From NCBI GenBank assembly GCA_003024785.1, contig PUQB01000083.1:508368-572367 (forward strand): DNA of 64,000 nucleotides, read 5' to 3'. Shown in pieces: positions 48,563-60,413 of this stretch. The position numbers and the translations under genes are program-made. The DNA is from Selaginella tamariscina (lineage: Eukaryota > Streptophyta > Lycopodiopsida > Selaginellales > Selaginellaceae). Below the pieces are notes generated by a model. That model was not told where the DNA came from. It did not search any database and was given only the letters and a program-made list of their open reading frames with translations. Position 1 is the stretch's first letter; every line of letters begins with the position of its first letter.

Positions 48563-49049
48563 CAACCTCATCAGCTCATGCATTCAGTGTGTAGGCTATT
48601 GTGTACACTAGTCTCGTGCTCTATCTTTGTGGTAAATCCATGAACACACACACACACACCACGATAGTTGCTTGGTTTTTGTGTGTGTGTGTTGTGTTGT
48701 AGAGTACCCGTAAACTAGTGTTATTTTATCAGTGGATTTGCGTGTGCCTGTATCTGTGTAAGCTTTGTCTGTAGTAGAGAAAGAGAGAGGTTTACTGGTG
48801 TGTGTTTGCTACGGTCACACACAGACTCACACATATATATAGTACAACAGTTGCACATTCGCACACATATACATGCATTCGTTTTATATATATGCTGGTA
48901 CACACACACGCACACACACACACACACACACAATGTTGGACTTGCAGTTCCTTACCTAACGTTTGGTTCACAGGTTGATTATTAAAAGAAGGAAGTTTAA
49001 AAAATGGGTGCTCTTGGACAAGAAGGTCTGGCAGCCTTTCAAAATCTGA
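44958..49049 (+). CDS. TIC56: TIC56-like chloroplast protein-import component
   Basis: TIC56 is part of the 1-MDa TIC complex of the chloroplast inner envelope (with TIC20, TIC100 and TIC214). Nine exons: 44958-45106, 45180-45432, 46360-46587, 46671-46868, 47198-47334, 47509-47660, 47816-47978, 48191-48315 and 48974-49049. The middle matches Arabidopsis TIC56 as I recall it: RQRPYPPERPID, GGWYYKDRLGRTRGPMEL, GIIDRNTFIWGEDMDEWAPI (a GYF-like fold), TPSHALFLWA, PGLRP, ADWFREPLGTFNTGP. One G is missing in exon 3 (GTGGGATATC near 46497); with it the total is 494 codons including the stop. The N-terminus (MGIPIPFLGRRDAKK) does not look like a transit peptide, and the C-terminus is short and basic without the acidic tail, so this could be a diverged paralogue or an upstream exon may be missing. 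Confidence 0.85.
48494..48555 (+). repeat. (CT)n-(TA)n compound microsatellite
   Basis: About 13 CT units run directly into about 17 TA units, in intron 8 of the TIC56-like gene. Confidence 0.95.
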
Positions 49050-50438
49050 GTGGCTGCATTCCAGATAAGTAGTATTTATAAAATCAAAAATTAAAAAGAA
49101 AAGAAAAAAATAATGAAAACCTGTTGTATTATGTACACCATCCCTGTTGTGTGTATATATATATAGTACTTAAGTTGCATATCCATACACATGTATATAC
49201 ATTCATTCATATATATATGATGTCTCTATATATATGTGTGTGTGTGTGTGTGGTGTGTGTGTGTGTTTAAACATGGGTGCTCTTCGACAAAAGTCTGGCA
49301 GCCTTTAAGTAGTATTTTAAAAAAATCAAAATGAGAAAAAAATTGTATTATTTATTATTATTTGTCTCTTTCTTTATTGGTACCTATATAATATGACAGT
49401 GTTCTGTTTATAATTTACAAACCTCAATGTTTTATTTTTTAAATAATAAAAAATAATTATTTTGTGATGCTTTAGCTTGAATAGAGTGTTAACTCTTTAT
49501 TAAATAATTTATTAATAAAAAATTGATACACGAACAAAATAATATTTTAATGAAAATCGTTGAAGAAGTTGTAAAGCATGTTAACGGGTTGTATTGAAAT
49601 TGAAATTATATAATTTAAAATGTGTTGTTGAGAAATATATTTAATTAAAATTTAATTAAATGTTTATTTAAGTACACATGCATTAAACACATACGACAAG
49701 TTTAATTATTTACAATTAAAATAGAAAATATACCTTGAATGTAACGCTCTTTCTCTGTCTCTTTTTCTGAGGATTGTCGAAGTTAAATTTAATATATTTT
49801 TTTTGATGTTTTAATAGTTACAAATTAATATCTATATTTATATTGATATACTATGTAATCATAGAATTTAAATGACGTAAAAGCATAATATATATCTATT
49901 TATATTTTGTCATTTTCTTTAGTTATGCAAACCGGAGCAAACACTAATATTATATTAATTATGTCTCTTTTCACTTGAAACTACTAGTGCGTGGTTTCCC
50001 GCAATCTCGGCGGCTGCTCTGTCGCCACGTAGCCAGAAAACACATCGCAGCCGTCGGATAAACTTAAGTGGCGGTGGCTAACTAGTATTTCTTATTTTGG
50101 GCTCGTCTTCTTCGTGGGTATGTTGTATATGGCGCCTTTCAGGATGCTTACTGTTTGTACACAATGTCTAAGTGAGAATTTGTATATATATTGCAATGCT
50201 AGGGCCATTAGCAGTGATTATTTGCTAAAATTCGGTGTATTATTCACTAATTACGCTTCGGAGCACTCAATGTGCGGAATTGGCTAGTGTACACAACGCT
50301 CCTGTGTACTGGGTTCGTATTTTTATACATTTTTTTATGTGTATTTCCGTACAATTGTGTTGGGTTTTGTGTATTCATACACATACACATATACACTCCA
50401 ATGTCATGTATTTACAGCTTGTGGGTTTCTATTCAAGT
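49050..50438. other. Intergenic region with echo of TIC56 last exon
   Basis: 49265-49330 repeats the last TIC56-like exon and its 3' flank (ATGGGTGCTCTTCGACAA ... CTGGCAGCCTTTAAGTAGT) with changes. The rest is AT-rich. A GC-richer promoter-like block with GCCACGTAG lies near 50022. A leader exon of the next gene may be in 50180-50310. Confidence 0.6.
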
Positions 50439-50610
50439 ATGAGTGAAGAGTGTGCAAAGGAAGAGAAGCCCACTTGTGAGGATGCTCAAGGTACTTAATT
50501 AAATGTGTTATAATACGTCATTAAGTGTTTAATTAAATATGTTTAGAAAAACGTTTATCGGCTGAATCGGACGGAGAAGATGACAGCAAATTGGACACGG
50601 TCATTGTAAG

Positions 50611-50644
<34 letters not shown>

Positions 50645-51384
50645 CTCTATACAGATCGTTTATAGTTCACACACACAGAGCTCTATATACAGAAGTATGG
50701 TATATTCTATTTTGTATAGTCACACACAGCTCTATATACAGAAGTATGGTATATTCTATTTTATATAGTTTACACACACACACACACACAGAGCTCTATA
50801 TACAGAAGTATGGTATATTCTATTTTATATAGTTCACACACACACACACCACACAGAGCTCTATATACAGACGTATGGTATATTCTATTTTATATAGTTC
50901 ACACACACACACAGAGCTCTATATACAGAAGTATGTATATTCTTTTTATGTAGTTTACACACACACACAGAGCTCTATATACAGAACTATGGTATATTCC
51001 ATTTTTATATAGTTCACACACACACACACAGCTCTATATACAGAAGTATGGTATATTCTATTTTATATAGTTGACACACACACACACACACACACGTATA
51101 TTTAATATCAATCATTTTATGATTGTTTATGTGGTATCTATATATTATTTAATCATAATGATAATGATATCTACCATTTATTGGTTGTAGAATGGATAAC
51201 AATAAAAGTATTTTATTAATTTATTAATTTATTATGTTTATTTATTTACTTTTTAGACATCTGGAAGCCAAAGTGAGGTCAAAGCAATTGATGACGGCTG
51301 TGATAACGACGCTCCTCCAGAAAAGCCCGCTGTACAGAAGGTTTGTGTAATTCTTAATTATATTATAATTAGATAATACTTTAT

Positions 51385-51418
<34 letters not shown>

Positions 51419-51929
51419 CACACACACACACACATGCGAACTAGTTTTAGATTACTACAGAAAGGAAAAAATAATGTATAATACGCTGTGTACCATGGTG
51501 TGTATACTTATGTGTACGTAATGATAATTCGGAAACAATTAATATAATTTGATTACTCAATTAATACTCAGGGGTATGAGCTGGACAAGGCACCACCACC
51601 GATCAAAATCCGGCGAGATAATCCACATGTGAACTCACCGCCGGATCTTTCCCCGCCGCCGTCTCCGAAACGCATGCGTGAGCTTGAAAGGAAAGAAGGT
51701 GTTTCAGTGTCATTGTCCCCAGCAAAGAACTTCAACAACAAAACCTCTAAGGTAATATAACAGTAAACATATTGCATCATTGTACAGCCTCATTTGCTAT
51801 ATAAACAACATTTACTCCCTTTTGTAAACTCCTGCAACAAATTTCTCATATCGTTATGTTTCTAATGCTTAAGAACAACAGTGTATGTAAATATAACACT
51901 GAAAGAAGTATATCATACATAAACGATAT

Positions 51930-51962
<33 letters not shown>

Positions 51963-52142
51963 TTATTAATAATGAAGTGTAATGTTTTATTATTATTGAT
52001 AAACTATATACATGTTCTTTTGATGAACATGCCTTTGTATATGCAGGCTGTGTGTCCCTGTATTCCTTCTTTTCTATTTGAATATGTTTTTTTAGTGAGA
52101 AGCCTCTTTGCAAGACAGAAACTTGTTTACAGCAAGCAGTAA
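50439..52142 (+). CDS. Small charged protein, unknown (five exons)
   Basis: Exons 50439-50490, 50547-50605, 51257-51340, 51572-51751 and 52047-52142 join at GT-AG sites and give 156 residues without a stop. The product begins MSEECAKEEKPTCEDAQ, is acidic up to about residue 65 (AESDGEDDSKLD), then Pro-rich and basic (APPPIKIRRDNP, SPPPSPKRMRELERK), suggesting a disordered, perhaps nuclear, phosphoprotein. The last exon is less convincing (hydrophobic, ending KLVYSKQ) and may be replaced by another. I do not recognise the family. It is tail to tail with the small minus-strand gene at 52282-53055. Intron 2 is a minisatellite. Confidence 0.55.
50610..51100 (+). repeat. Intronic minisatellite, at least seven copies of 48-66 bp
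   Basis: The core AGCTCTATATACAGAAGTAT followed by GGTATATTCTATTTTATATA and (CA)n recurs near 50678, 50728, 50791, 50856, 50913, 50969 and 51031, inside intron 2 of the small charged-protein gene. Unit length varies with the (CA)n tract. Confidence 0.9.
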
Positions 52143-52281
52143 ACCTTCCCCAGATCCACTTGAAACACGATCGTCTTCCTAATCAATAAGATTAACGTTA
52201 ATCATGCTCAAGGAGTTTAAGCAAGTTTAAGGAGAGTTTACGTACTTGGGGTGTTTACGTCGAGAATGGCTACGATTTGTC

Positions 52282-53055
52282 TTACGTGTCGGTGTCAGCC
52301 GTGGATATTGATCCTCTAGGTGTTCTTGTGTGTGCTTCAGACTCAGAGTCAGTTGATCTTGCTTGCTCCTATATAATGTGAGTAAAACTTAATTATACTC
52401 TTTCTCTCTCTCTCTCAGCACGCACACACACACACACACATGCATATGCCATATGTACGATATGTCCATACATGCATATAGACAGAAGTTTATCTTGACG
52501 CTGTTATGTAGAGATAGTACCATGAAGACTTCGATAATGCGCTCTCTCTCTCACACACACACACAAACACGCACACGCACACGCACACACATGTTACACT
52601 TAAGATCTTACATGAAGGTGTGTACAACGTGCATTGAAACCACACACACATACAGAGGACAGTATGCATTCGATAATCTTATGCATAATATATACATGAA
52701 TATTAGATCATCTAAATGTATTAATGAATTTAAACCTGTAAAACTATAATCTCTATAGTTACGCCTTTGGTACGGGAATGGGATTACGGATTTGATTATG
52801 TAGTGATTTGTTCACCTTCGAAGCTTTGGTAGATCTGTAAACCGTGAAGAGCGTCTCCGTCTATACACAAGTATTATATCAATACACACACATATGTGTA
52901 TGTATATGCATATTGTGTGTGTGTGTGTGCATATATGTATATACCTTGATCTTGGCAGCCATGAATGCATTTTCGAGCTCCTGTAGTTGATGAGAAGATT
53001 GTGTGTATGTAATAGATTCAGAAACAGAAGGATTTAATTGCCAGCAGGCATCCAT
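52282..53055 (-). CDS. Small three-exon gene on minus strand, unknown
   Basis: Not evident from long open frames. Exons 53055-52945, 52860-52816 and 52368-52282 are all bounded by GT-AG sites in phase 0 and encode 80 residues with no stop: MDACWQLNPSVSESITYTQ, then a helix QLQELENAFMAAKIK, TETLFTVYRSTKASK, and a hydrophilic tail ending TPRGSISTADTDT. The lengths (111, 45 and 87 bp) are each multiples of three. I do not recognise the family. Without transcripts, the third exon choice is the weakest point; reading on in exon 2 would give an alternative 70-residue end. Confidence 0.4.
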
Positions 53056-54039
53056 ATAAAAAAATATATATAAATTAATTAATTAATAAAAAAAAAATCA
53101 CAGAAAAAAATATCCCTACTTTCTTCCCGACATACACACACAAACCAAACCCTCTTTCACCGCACTGGGAAGGATACACGTGTCACGTTTATATTCGTTG
53201 ATCTTGTAACTGCCGGCAAGCTTACGAAACTCCAGGTGTTCTTGTATTGATAATATTCTCCATAATCTTAGCTTATTTTTACTAAGTAATCATAACTAGT
53301 TTATCCACTTTTAAGTACGCTTAATTTAAATTAAACTTTAATTATACTTAAGTAATGTTGTACACTAGATTCTCTTATCCATATATATATGTGTATATAC
53401 GCTCGTACAATATACGTATCGTTTATTGTTAATATATATAATTTAAGCTTTCCTATCATAGTCCTGGACCTGCAATTCCTTTGGCAGCTGCAGATTTTTC
53501 AGAACCATATGACATGTGACACCTGTCCATTTTGTATATGTCATTGTCACTTGTACTACAGTAAAAAAGTTTAAATATTTACATTAAATGTTAAATAGTT
53601 TACCATAGCGACCGTTGTATGTATATATTTTTTGAATGACACCCGTTTGACAACAAAAACTAGGGCTCCTCGTATGTCTTTTCACGTTAATTAATGAGTG
53701 TTTAAGTAATTGATAGCCCACCTTGTGTTTCCAACCCAAATAATTTGTATATATATAATTTTTTATTTTTTAAAATTATTATTTAAATAAAATTTATATA
53801 GTACTACCCTTTTGCAGCAACAAATCTACGAAAAGGCTTCAAACTTTATCAAAACTTAAGTTTCACATTGAATTCGCTTGTTAATCTTCTAAAGCAGCTT
53901 CTTTTCTTCCATTTAAAAATTACTCGTATTAATCGTGTGTTAATTAAACATTTGTATATATATATATATATATATCTGCATTTAAGTCATACATTTTCCA
54001 AGTACTAGAAAACAGGGGATTCGGACATCTGCTGTTGCT
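53056..54039. other. AT-rich intergenic region
   Basis: Presumed promoter side for the flanking genes, which diverge from here. TA-rich tract near 53955-53975. No gene seen. Confidence 0.6.
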
Positions 54040-56528
54040 ATGGCGGTGAGGAGTAACATACTCTGCGTTACCCTTCTACTGTGTATCTCTATTGGCAGTT
54101 CAAGTAAGTATCTGTGTTTCATACATTGCAATGTGGGTTGTATGGTGCCCTGTTCTGGCATGAACACTCGTTCCATGTTTATTTGATCAATGTCGGTGGT
54201 GGTGCGTTCGGTATTCTTGATATGTGTCTGTACCGTTCTGGCACGGACCCACTTGAACACTCTGATCAATGTCGGTGTGTGCGTTCTGTAAGGAGATGTT
54301 GCTGTGGCAACGCCTACTTGAACACTCGTTCCATGTTTTTTTGAGGTGGGTTCTTCAATAGGAAACGTTGTTGTTTTGTGTTCCAGCTCAGAGGGCGAGG
54401 ACGGGCAACATTGGAATAAACTACGGGCAGCTGGGGAACAACCTGCCAACCCCACAGAGGTCCGGGAGCTCCTGCAGACGACAACGATCTCCAAGGTGAA
54501 GATCTACGACACCAATCCGGCGATCATCGAGGCGTTTGCAAACACGGGGATCGAGTTCACCGTCATGGTGAAGAACGAACAGATCCAGTCGCTTCTGAAC
54601 CAGGACGGCCGCCCAGAAATGGGTCAACGAGAACGTCGCCTGCTACATCCCGGCGACGCAGATCAGGACGATACTAGTCGGAAACGAGATACTCGCCGGG
54701 TCGGACGACAGCGAGAACGCCTGGCTGGTTCCGGTGATGCAGAACATACATACGGCGCTAGTCAATCTGAAGATAGACAACCAAGTCAAAGTGAGTACCC
54801 CGAACTCACTCTATACTGGGCGTCAGTTACCCGCCGTCGTCCGGTACGTTCCGGTCCGACTTATCCTCGAAGATCATCAAGCCGATGTTGGAGTTTCTCA
54901 GCCAGACGGGAGCGCCGTTCATGGTGAACACGTACCCGTATTTTGCGTACAAGAGCAGTCCGCTGAACATATCAATCGCGTATGCACTCTTCCTGCCGAA
55001 TCCCGGCGTTGTTGATCCTAAGACAAAGCTGCACTACTACAATCTCATGGACGCGCAGGTGGACGCTTGCTACGCGGCAATGGCGAGACTCGGTTACCAG
55101 AACATCGACATAATCGTGTCGGAGACCGGGTGGCCGTCGGCCGGCGATGCTACAGAGTTCGGAGTGTCCGTCAACAATGCGATGGTATATAACAGGAACC
55201 TCATAAACCACGTTACTAGTGCCGGTACACCGATGCGGCCCAGCAAGCTCATGGACACGTATATCTTCTCCTTGTTTAATGAGAACCAGAAGCCGGGACC
55301 GTCTACGGAGAGGAACTTCGGTCTCTTTAAGCCCGACATGTCGCTTGTCTATGATGTCGGTCTGCTAAAAGGCGGGGGGCATTACTCGAATGTGTTTCCT
55401 CCGCCGCGCCGCAGGGTCAGCAACAGCAACCCAGTAACCCTGTCTACCAGCCACCTCCTCCGAGTTATCAGTCTCCAGTATACCAGCCGCCGCCAGTTCC
55501 GACTCCGACGGTACCAGTTTATCAGCCGCCGCCTGTTCCGACTCCGACAGTACCCGTTTACCAGCCGCCACCGGCGCCGGTCAGCCAGAGTCCTCCGAGT
55601 AATGGTGGTCACGGTGGAGGTGACGGCGGGACGAGAATATGGTGTATTGCAAAGCCCGGTTGCGATCTCGGCTCGTTGCAGTCGGCTCTGAATTTTGCTT
55701 GCGGTGAAGGCGCTGCTGACTGTGCAGCCATTCAGGTAAGTTCTCAATGTGTGTGCGTGTGTGCGCGTGCGTGTTCGTGTGTAGTATATGTGTACATGTA
55801 TGTATATAAATAATTTGCTTCACTGTCATAACTGTTACAGTATCGTAGGACCAATATGTTCAGTGGATACTTCCATCCACACACACACGCATATTATTTT
55901 CTTATTATTCCAAGAATATTCCAATATTAAACATGATTATGATAATTAATTTAGTTAATTATTTGAGTACTTAATTTACATTTGTATATATTACGCACAC
56001 AGCATATTGTGTTATATGTGTAAAGTTTAATCACACCACAACGTTTTAGACTGCATGTGAAGAACCATGTAATATATGTGTGTGTGTGTGTGTGCATTTT
56101 CATATCAGATGTGTGAATTTATGCACCTATACATATATCCCACACACACACAAACACACGCAGGCACGCACGCACATACTAAATATGATATATTGCAGAA
56201 TGGTGGTAGCTGTTATCAGCCAGGACACTGCAATCACATGCTTCATTTGCGTTTAACAACTATTTCCACAAACATGGGAGGAACTTCTGGAACTGCTACT
56301 TCAACAACAATGCACTATTGACCGTATCAGATCCTAGTAAGTATATATATATATATATATATATACTAACCGTATAATTAGGTATTGTACAGTGTACACG
56401 CACAAAACACATGTTTCTTATTCTGTTGTGTGTTTTCAGGCTATGGATCGTGTGTTTTATCCGTCACAGTGAAGGGAAAGACGTATGTAGACTGGTTGGT
56501 AGAAAGTAGAAAGAGAATTTTAGTCTAA
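54040..56528 (+). CDS. Glucan endo-1,3-beta-glucosidase, GH17 with X8 (CBM43)
   Basis: Secreted enzyme that cuts callose (beta-1,3-glucan) in walls or at plasmodesmata. Exons 54040-54103, 54387-55735, 56199-56336 and 56440-56528. In order: hydrophobic signal peptide (exon 1), GH17 start GNIGINYGQLGNNLPTP, VGNEIL with the acid/base Glu, SETGWPSAGD with the nucleophile Glu, LFNENQKPG, a linker with repeats of YQPPPVPTPTVPV, then the X8 domain WCIAKPGC ... NFACGEGAADCAAIQ, GGSCYQP and YGSCV, which binds glucan. Six small indels (near 54452, 54608, 54823, 55390, 56223 and 56237), mostly in homopolymers or CA, separate conserved blocks; allowing for them gives 547 codons. Either consensus errors or a recent pseudogene. 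No GPI-type tail is seen. Confidence 0.9.
54114..54344 (+). repeat. Imperfect internal repeats in glucanase intron 1
   Basis: Phrases such as TTCTGGCAYGRAC, TTGAACACTC/TGAACACTCG and GATCAATGTCGGTG recur two or three times at 60-130 bp spacing. This is a degenerate short tandem duplication inside the intron. Confidence 0.6.
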
Positions 56529-56873
56529 ATTTAATTGTACTAGTCCGAAACACCATCTTTTAACTTAAATCTAACTTAACTTTAAAGACCGGTTGGTGTG
56601 AAAGGAAGTTAAAAACCAATATGTGGTATATCACAAGTGTACGTGTATGTACATATAGAAAATTAATCAGAAGTTTAACTGATGTTTGGTAGAGAGTTTC
56701 AAATGAATCACATTTTTGTATATAAATAAAAACAGGAATTTAAAGGAAGTTTAAGGCTACCATGTGTTTTTAGGGTTCTTGCCTAAGGCGCAAAGGTAAG
56801 CAAGATGTCTCTCTTCTGTGCAATGTATATGCTATAAATTTTGTGCTTTTACATGTAGATCTGGTGAATAGAT
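56529..56873. other. Short spacer, ACLA promoter and leader
   Basis: AT-rich; a leader exon with splice site may lie near 56760-56800 (GCGCAAAGGTAAGC). No gene seen. Confidence 0.5.
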
Positions 56874-57008
56874 ATGGCGAGGAAGAAGATCCGTGAGTAT
56901 GACTCCAAGCGCCTGCTTAAGAAGCATTTGAAGCAGATTGCAAACATAGACCTCCAGATTAAATCTGCGCAGGTAAAAAAAATTCATTTTTTCCACACAC
57001 ACACACAC

Positions 57009-57041
<33 letters not shown>

Positions 57042-57569
57042 GTTCTTCTACAGATCACAGAACAGACGGATTTCGATGCCTTGGCTGACAAAGAACCATG
57101 GTTGAACTCTACCAGACTTGTTGTGAAACCAGATATGCTGTTTGGTAAGCGCGGGAAGAGTGGTTTGGTAAGCATCTGTTCCATAACTCTTAGTGTGTTT
57201 ACCACTGTTATACATACAAGTACAATTACATGTATACGCTCAGACACGTACATGTGTCTGTGTGATAGAGAGAGCTGTTAATATTTGCATACTTAAGATT
57301 GTATGTCACATCTGATACGTTGGTTCTTATTAATTTCACTTGAGCAGCTTGACTTTAAAGAAAGTTTGTCAATATGAATGACGTTTATTCTCATTGTTTA
57401 TACATAAAATCGTGTATTTTTACACTGTTATACCGAATCCTGTGAATGTTTTTGTGTGAAGACTGGCTATCTGCTTTTATAAAGCATATATTTGTCAATG
57501 TTTGTACTGTATACACGCAATACATACATGTTCACACAAACGCAAACACACACGCACACGCACACACAC

Positions 57570-57605
<36 letters not shown>

Positions 57606-58113
57606 CTGAATGTTTTGTTATGTAGGTGGCATTGAATATGGACCTAGCAGGAGTGGAGGCATTCGTGAAAGCAAGGCTAGGAAAGGAGGTTGAAATGGAA
57701 GGAACAAGAGGCCCAATAACTACTTTCATCGTGGAGCCATTTATTCCGCACGACAATGAGTACTACCTTTCTTTGGTATCTCAACGTCTTGGTGTTGAGA
57801 TTAGCTTTTCGGAGTGCGGTGGTATTGAAATTGAGGAGAACTGGGAAAAGGTACGTTATTAGATACATACACGTACATATATATGTATATATACATACAG
57901 TAGACTCACCTAGATAGGTAAGTCAACTATGCTAAATTCGGTCAATTTAGTGTGAAAGTAAACATCAAACTAGAACCCCACCTACCATTTTAAGCACTTT
58001 CCCAACATTCTAACAACTCCTCTTTCAGGTAAAAACGATATTTGTGCCGACAGGAGATCCCATGACCTCAGAGAACTGTGCCCCACTAATTGCTACTCTA
58101 CCCCTCGAGGTTC

Positions 58114-58169
<56 letters not shown>

Positions 58170-58467
58170 TAATACACATACATGACCAAGCAAATGTTTC
58201 CTTGCAGATTCGTGGAAAGATTGAAGCGTTCATTAAGGGTGTCTTCCAAGTCTTTGAACGTAAGATATATCTATATACGTATATATGCATACGCTGACAC
58301 GTATGTAACAGAGTTGGATTTCACCCTAATTGAAATGAACCCTTTTACACTCGTCAACGGGGAGCCTTGTCCTCTGGACATGCGTGGGGAGCTAGATGAT
58401 ACTGCTTTATTCAAGAACTTTCAAAAGTAAGCATGACTTTCACTATTCAAACTATAATATATATGTG

Positions 58468-58499
<32 letters not shown>

Positions 58500-59644
58500 T
58501 ATTATATATATATATATTAAATATATGTGGTGTGTGTATATATATATATATATATATTTATATAGGCACCACACACACACAAGTGTCTCATCCGAAAGTG
58601 TTCCAGGTGGGGTGACATCGAATTCCCAGTTCCATTTGGCAGGGTGATGACCCCAGCTGAAGAGTCGATTCACCACATGGATGAAAAGGTATGCTTATAT
58701 ATATATATATATACATACATATAAACTAATGGTGCTTTTTTATAGACTGGTGCTTTCACTGAAGCTTACAATTTTAAATCCGAGGGGCCGCATATGGACG
58801 ATGGTGGCAGGTGGAGGCGCTAGTGTTATATATGCTGACACGGTAAGCGATTCGCATCATGCCGTCGCAATCTGACTTTGTCTTCATTAAAGGTTGGCGA
58901 CTTGGGTTATACTCACGAGCTGGGAAACTACGCTGAGTACAGTGGTGCTCCCAGCGAAGAGGAGACTTTACATTATGCTCGTGCTCTTATTGACGTAAGT
59001 ACCACTATAAAGTGTATACTATTTATGTTATATTATACTAAGTGTAGTATATCATTACATGTAGGCTTATGTAAGCACACATTAATACGAGTTTGGAATG
59101 TTTCTAAGCTGTTTAGTGTTACAGTGTGTAACTGCGAATCCTGACGGGAAAAACCGAGCTCTTCTTATTGGTGGGGTATAGCCAACTTCACAGATGTGGC
59201 AGCAACCTTCAGTGGCATCATCCGTGCTCTTCGTGAAAAGGTAAGACCATATGTACACATAATGCATATGGATATAACACAAGTCAAATTTTATCAAAAT
59301 TTAATTATAGTTAAACTTATTAAATTTGTTCATACGTTTATGGAAACAGGAATCGCAACTGAAAGCGGCCAAGGTGCATATATTCGTTCGTAGGGGAGGT
59401 CCTAATTATCAAAAGGGCCTGGAAAAGATGCGTGCACTCGGTCAAGAGCTTGGAATTCCCATTGAGGTATATATATATGTACACACACACACACAACACA
59501 TATATACTTACACACACACACACACGTCATGCATGTGTATATGACATTAACGATTGTCAAACGTTTTCATAGGTGTTTGGACCGGAGGCAAGCATGACAG
59601 GAATATGCAGAAATGCAATAGATTACATAAAAGTTTCTGCATGA
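56874..59644 (+). CDS. ACLA: ATP-citrate lyase alpha (A) subunit
   Basis: With the B subunit it forms the plant ACL heteromer that makes cytosolic acetyl-CoA and oxaloacetate from citrate, ATP and CoA. Twelve exons: 56874-56972, 57054-57167, 57626-57850, 58029-58109, 58208-58259, 58312-58426, 58607-58688, 58746-58842, 58893-58994, 59125-59240, 59350-59466 and 59573-59644. The N-terminus is ATP-grasp-like ([32 protein letters not shown]), followed by [12 protein letters not shown] and then the citrate-binding domain ([63 protein letters not shown]). An extra T near 58754 and a missing G near 59174 (GGTGGGGTATAG) disturb the frame. They cancel, so the exons sum to 1272 bp, exactly 423 residues as in the family. 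I take the gene as intact. Confidence 0.95.
57571..57604 (+). repeat. (TA)n microsatellite before ACLA exon 3
   Basis: About 17 AT/TA units preceded by a (CA)n tract; ends about 20 bp before the acceptor. Confidence 0.95.
58116..58169 (+). repeat. (TA)n microsatellite in ACLA intron 4
   Basis: About 26 TA units, filling most of a 98-bp intron. Confidence 0.95.
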
Positions 59645-60413
59645 TGAAAATTCCTATTTGAAATAATCGTGAAAGAGAAAAGGGGAATATTCTAAAGAAT
59701 AGATTTGGCTGGAGTCGTACGCAAATACGGACCTACTTTATCCACCCAATCCACTGGGGACCGTAGATTCGTATTGCACCCTTTTACCCTTATACGCTCT
59801 ACCCTTTTTAGCCTTACGTATAGAAAGTTAAGCTTGCTTTTCTTTTCCCCAAAGCCGAAAGGTTTGAAGTGTTTATGTTCTTTTGAGTGGAGCGGCGCCG
59901 CGTGTAGCGAGGTCGTCACTGCTCGCGATTCTACTTCACTGTTCTTCGGGAGCGATTCGGCTCTGTGAATCGTCACAAAGATCATGAAATCTTGCTAATC
60001 GTCACGGCAGCTCAAGAATCCGTCTCTGTTCCGCGAAAATCGTCAGTTTGCGGTCGAGAAACTGCCGGCAGGTCTCTGTTCATCGAAATCTGTCATGGTA
60101 GGTCTTTGAAAATCTCCTTTTCTCTCGAAAATCTTCAATCCGGCATGAAATTTCGCTTCTTCTATACCGAATCCTTTATTCTTGTTCGAAAATTGCACAG
60201 ATTTTCGCTTCTTTTTCCCTGATTCTGTACATGATCTATCTGAAAGTCTTACTTTTTCTTTGAAAAAATATGAAATTCCGCTTTGTTCGGTAGAAAATCC
60301 TCACAGATTCTATAACAACCTCTGTCGTTGTTTTGATCGCGGAAACTGTGCAAGGTTCCATTTTCCGGCAAGGAAAATGTACTGTGATAGGTGATTTGGG
60401 GAATTCTGGGAGC
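59645..60413. promoter_or_regulatory. Promoter and leader of RING-CH gene
   Basis: 59700-60100 is pyrimidine-rich with a GC-rich patch (GAGCGGCGCCGCG near 59889). ATGGTAGGTC near 60093 and later acceptor-like CAG sites suggest a leader intron. No separate gene is supported. Confidence 0.4.

Noticed and set aside
54734-55015. Separate 93-codon gene inside the glucanase
   Set aside because: It is the glucanase frame between two apparent one-base indels.
59692-59985. 97-codon minus-strand open frame between ACLA and the RING-CH gene
   Set aside because: No domain and no splice support; lies in the presumed promoter and leader.
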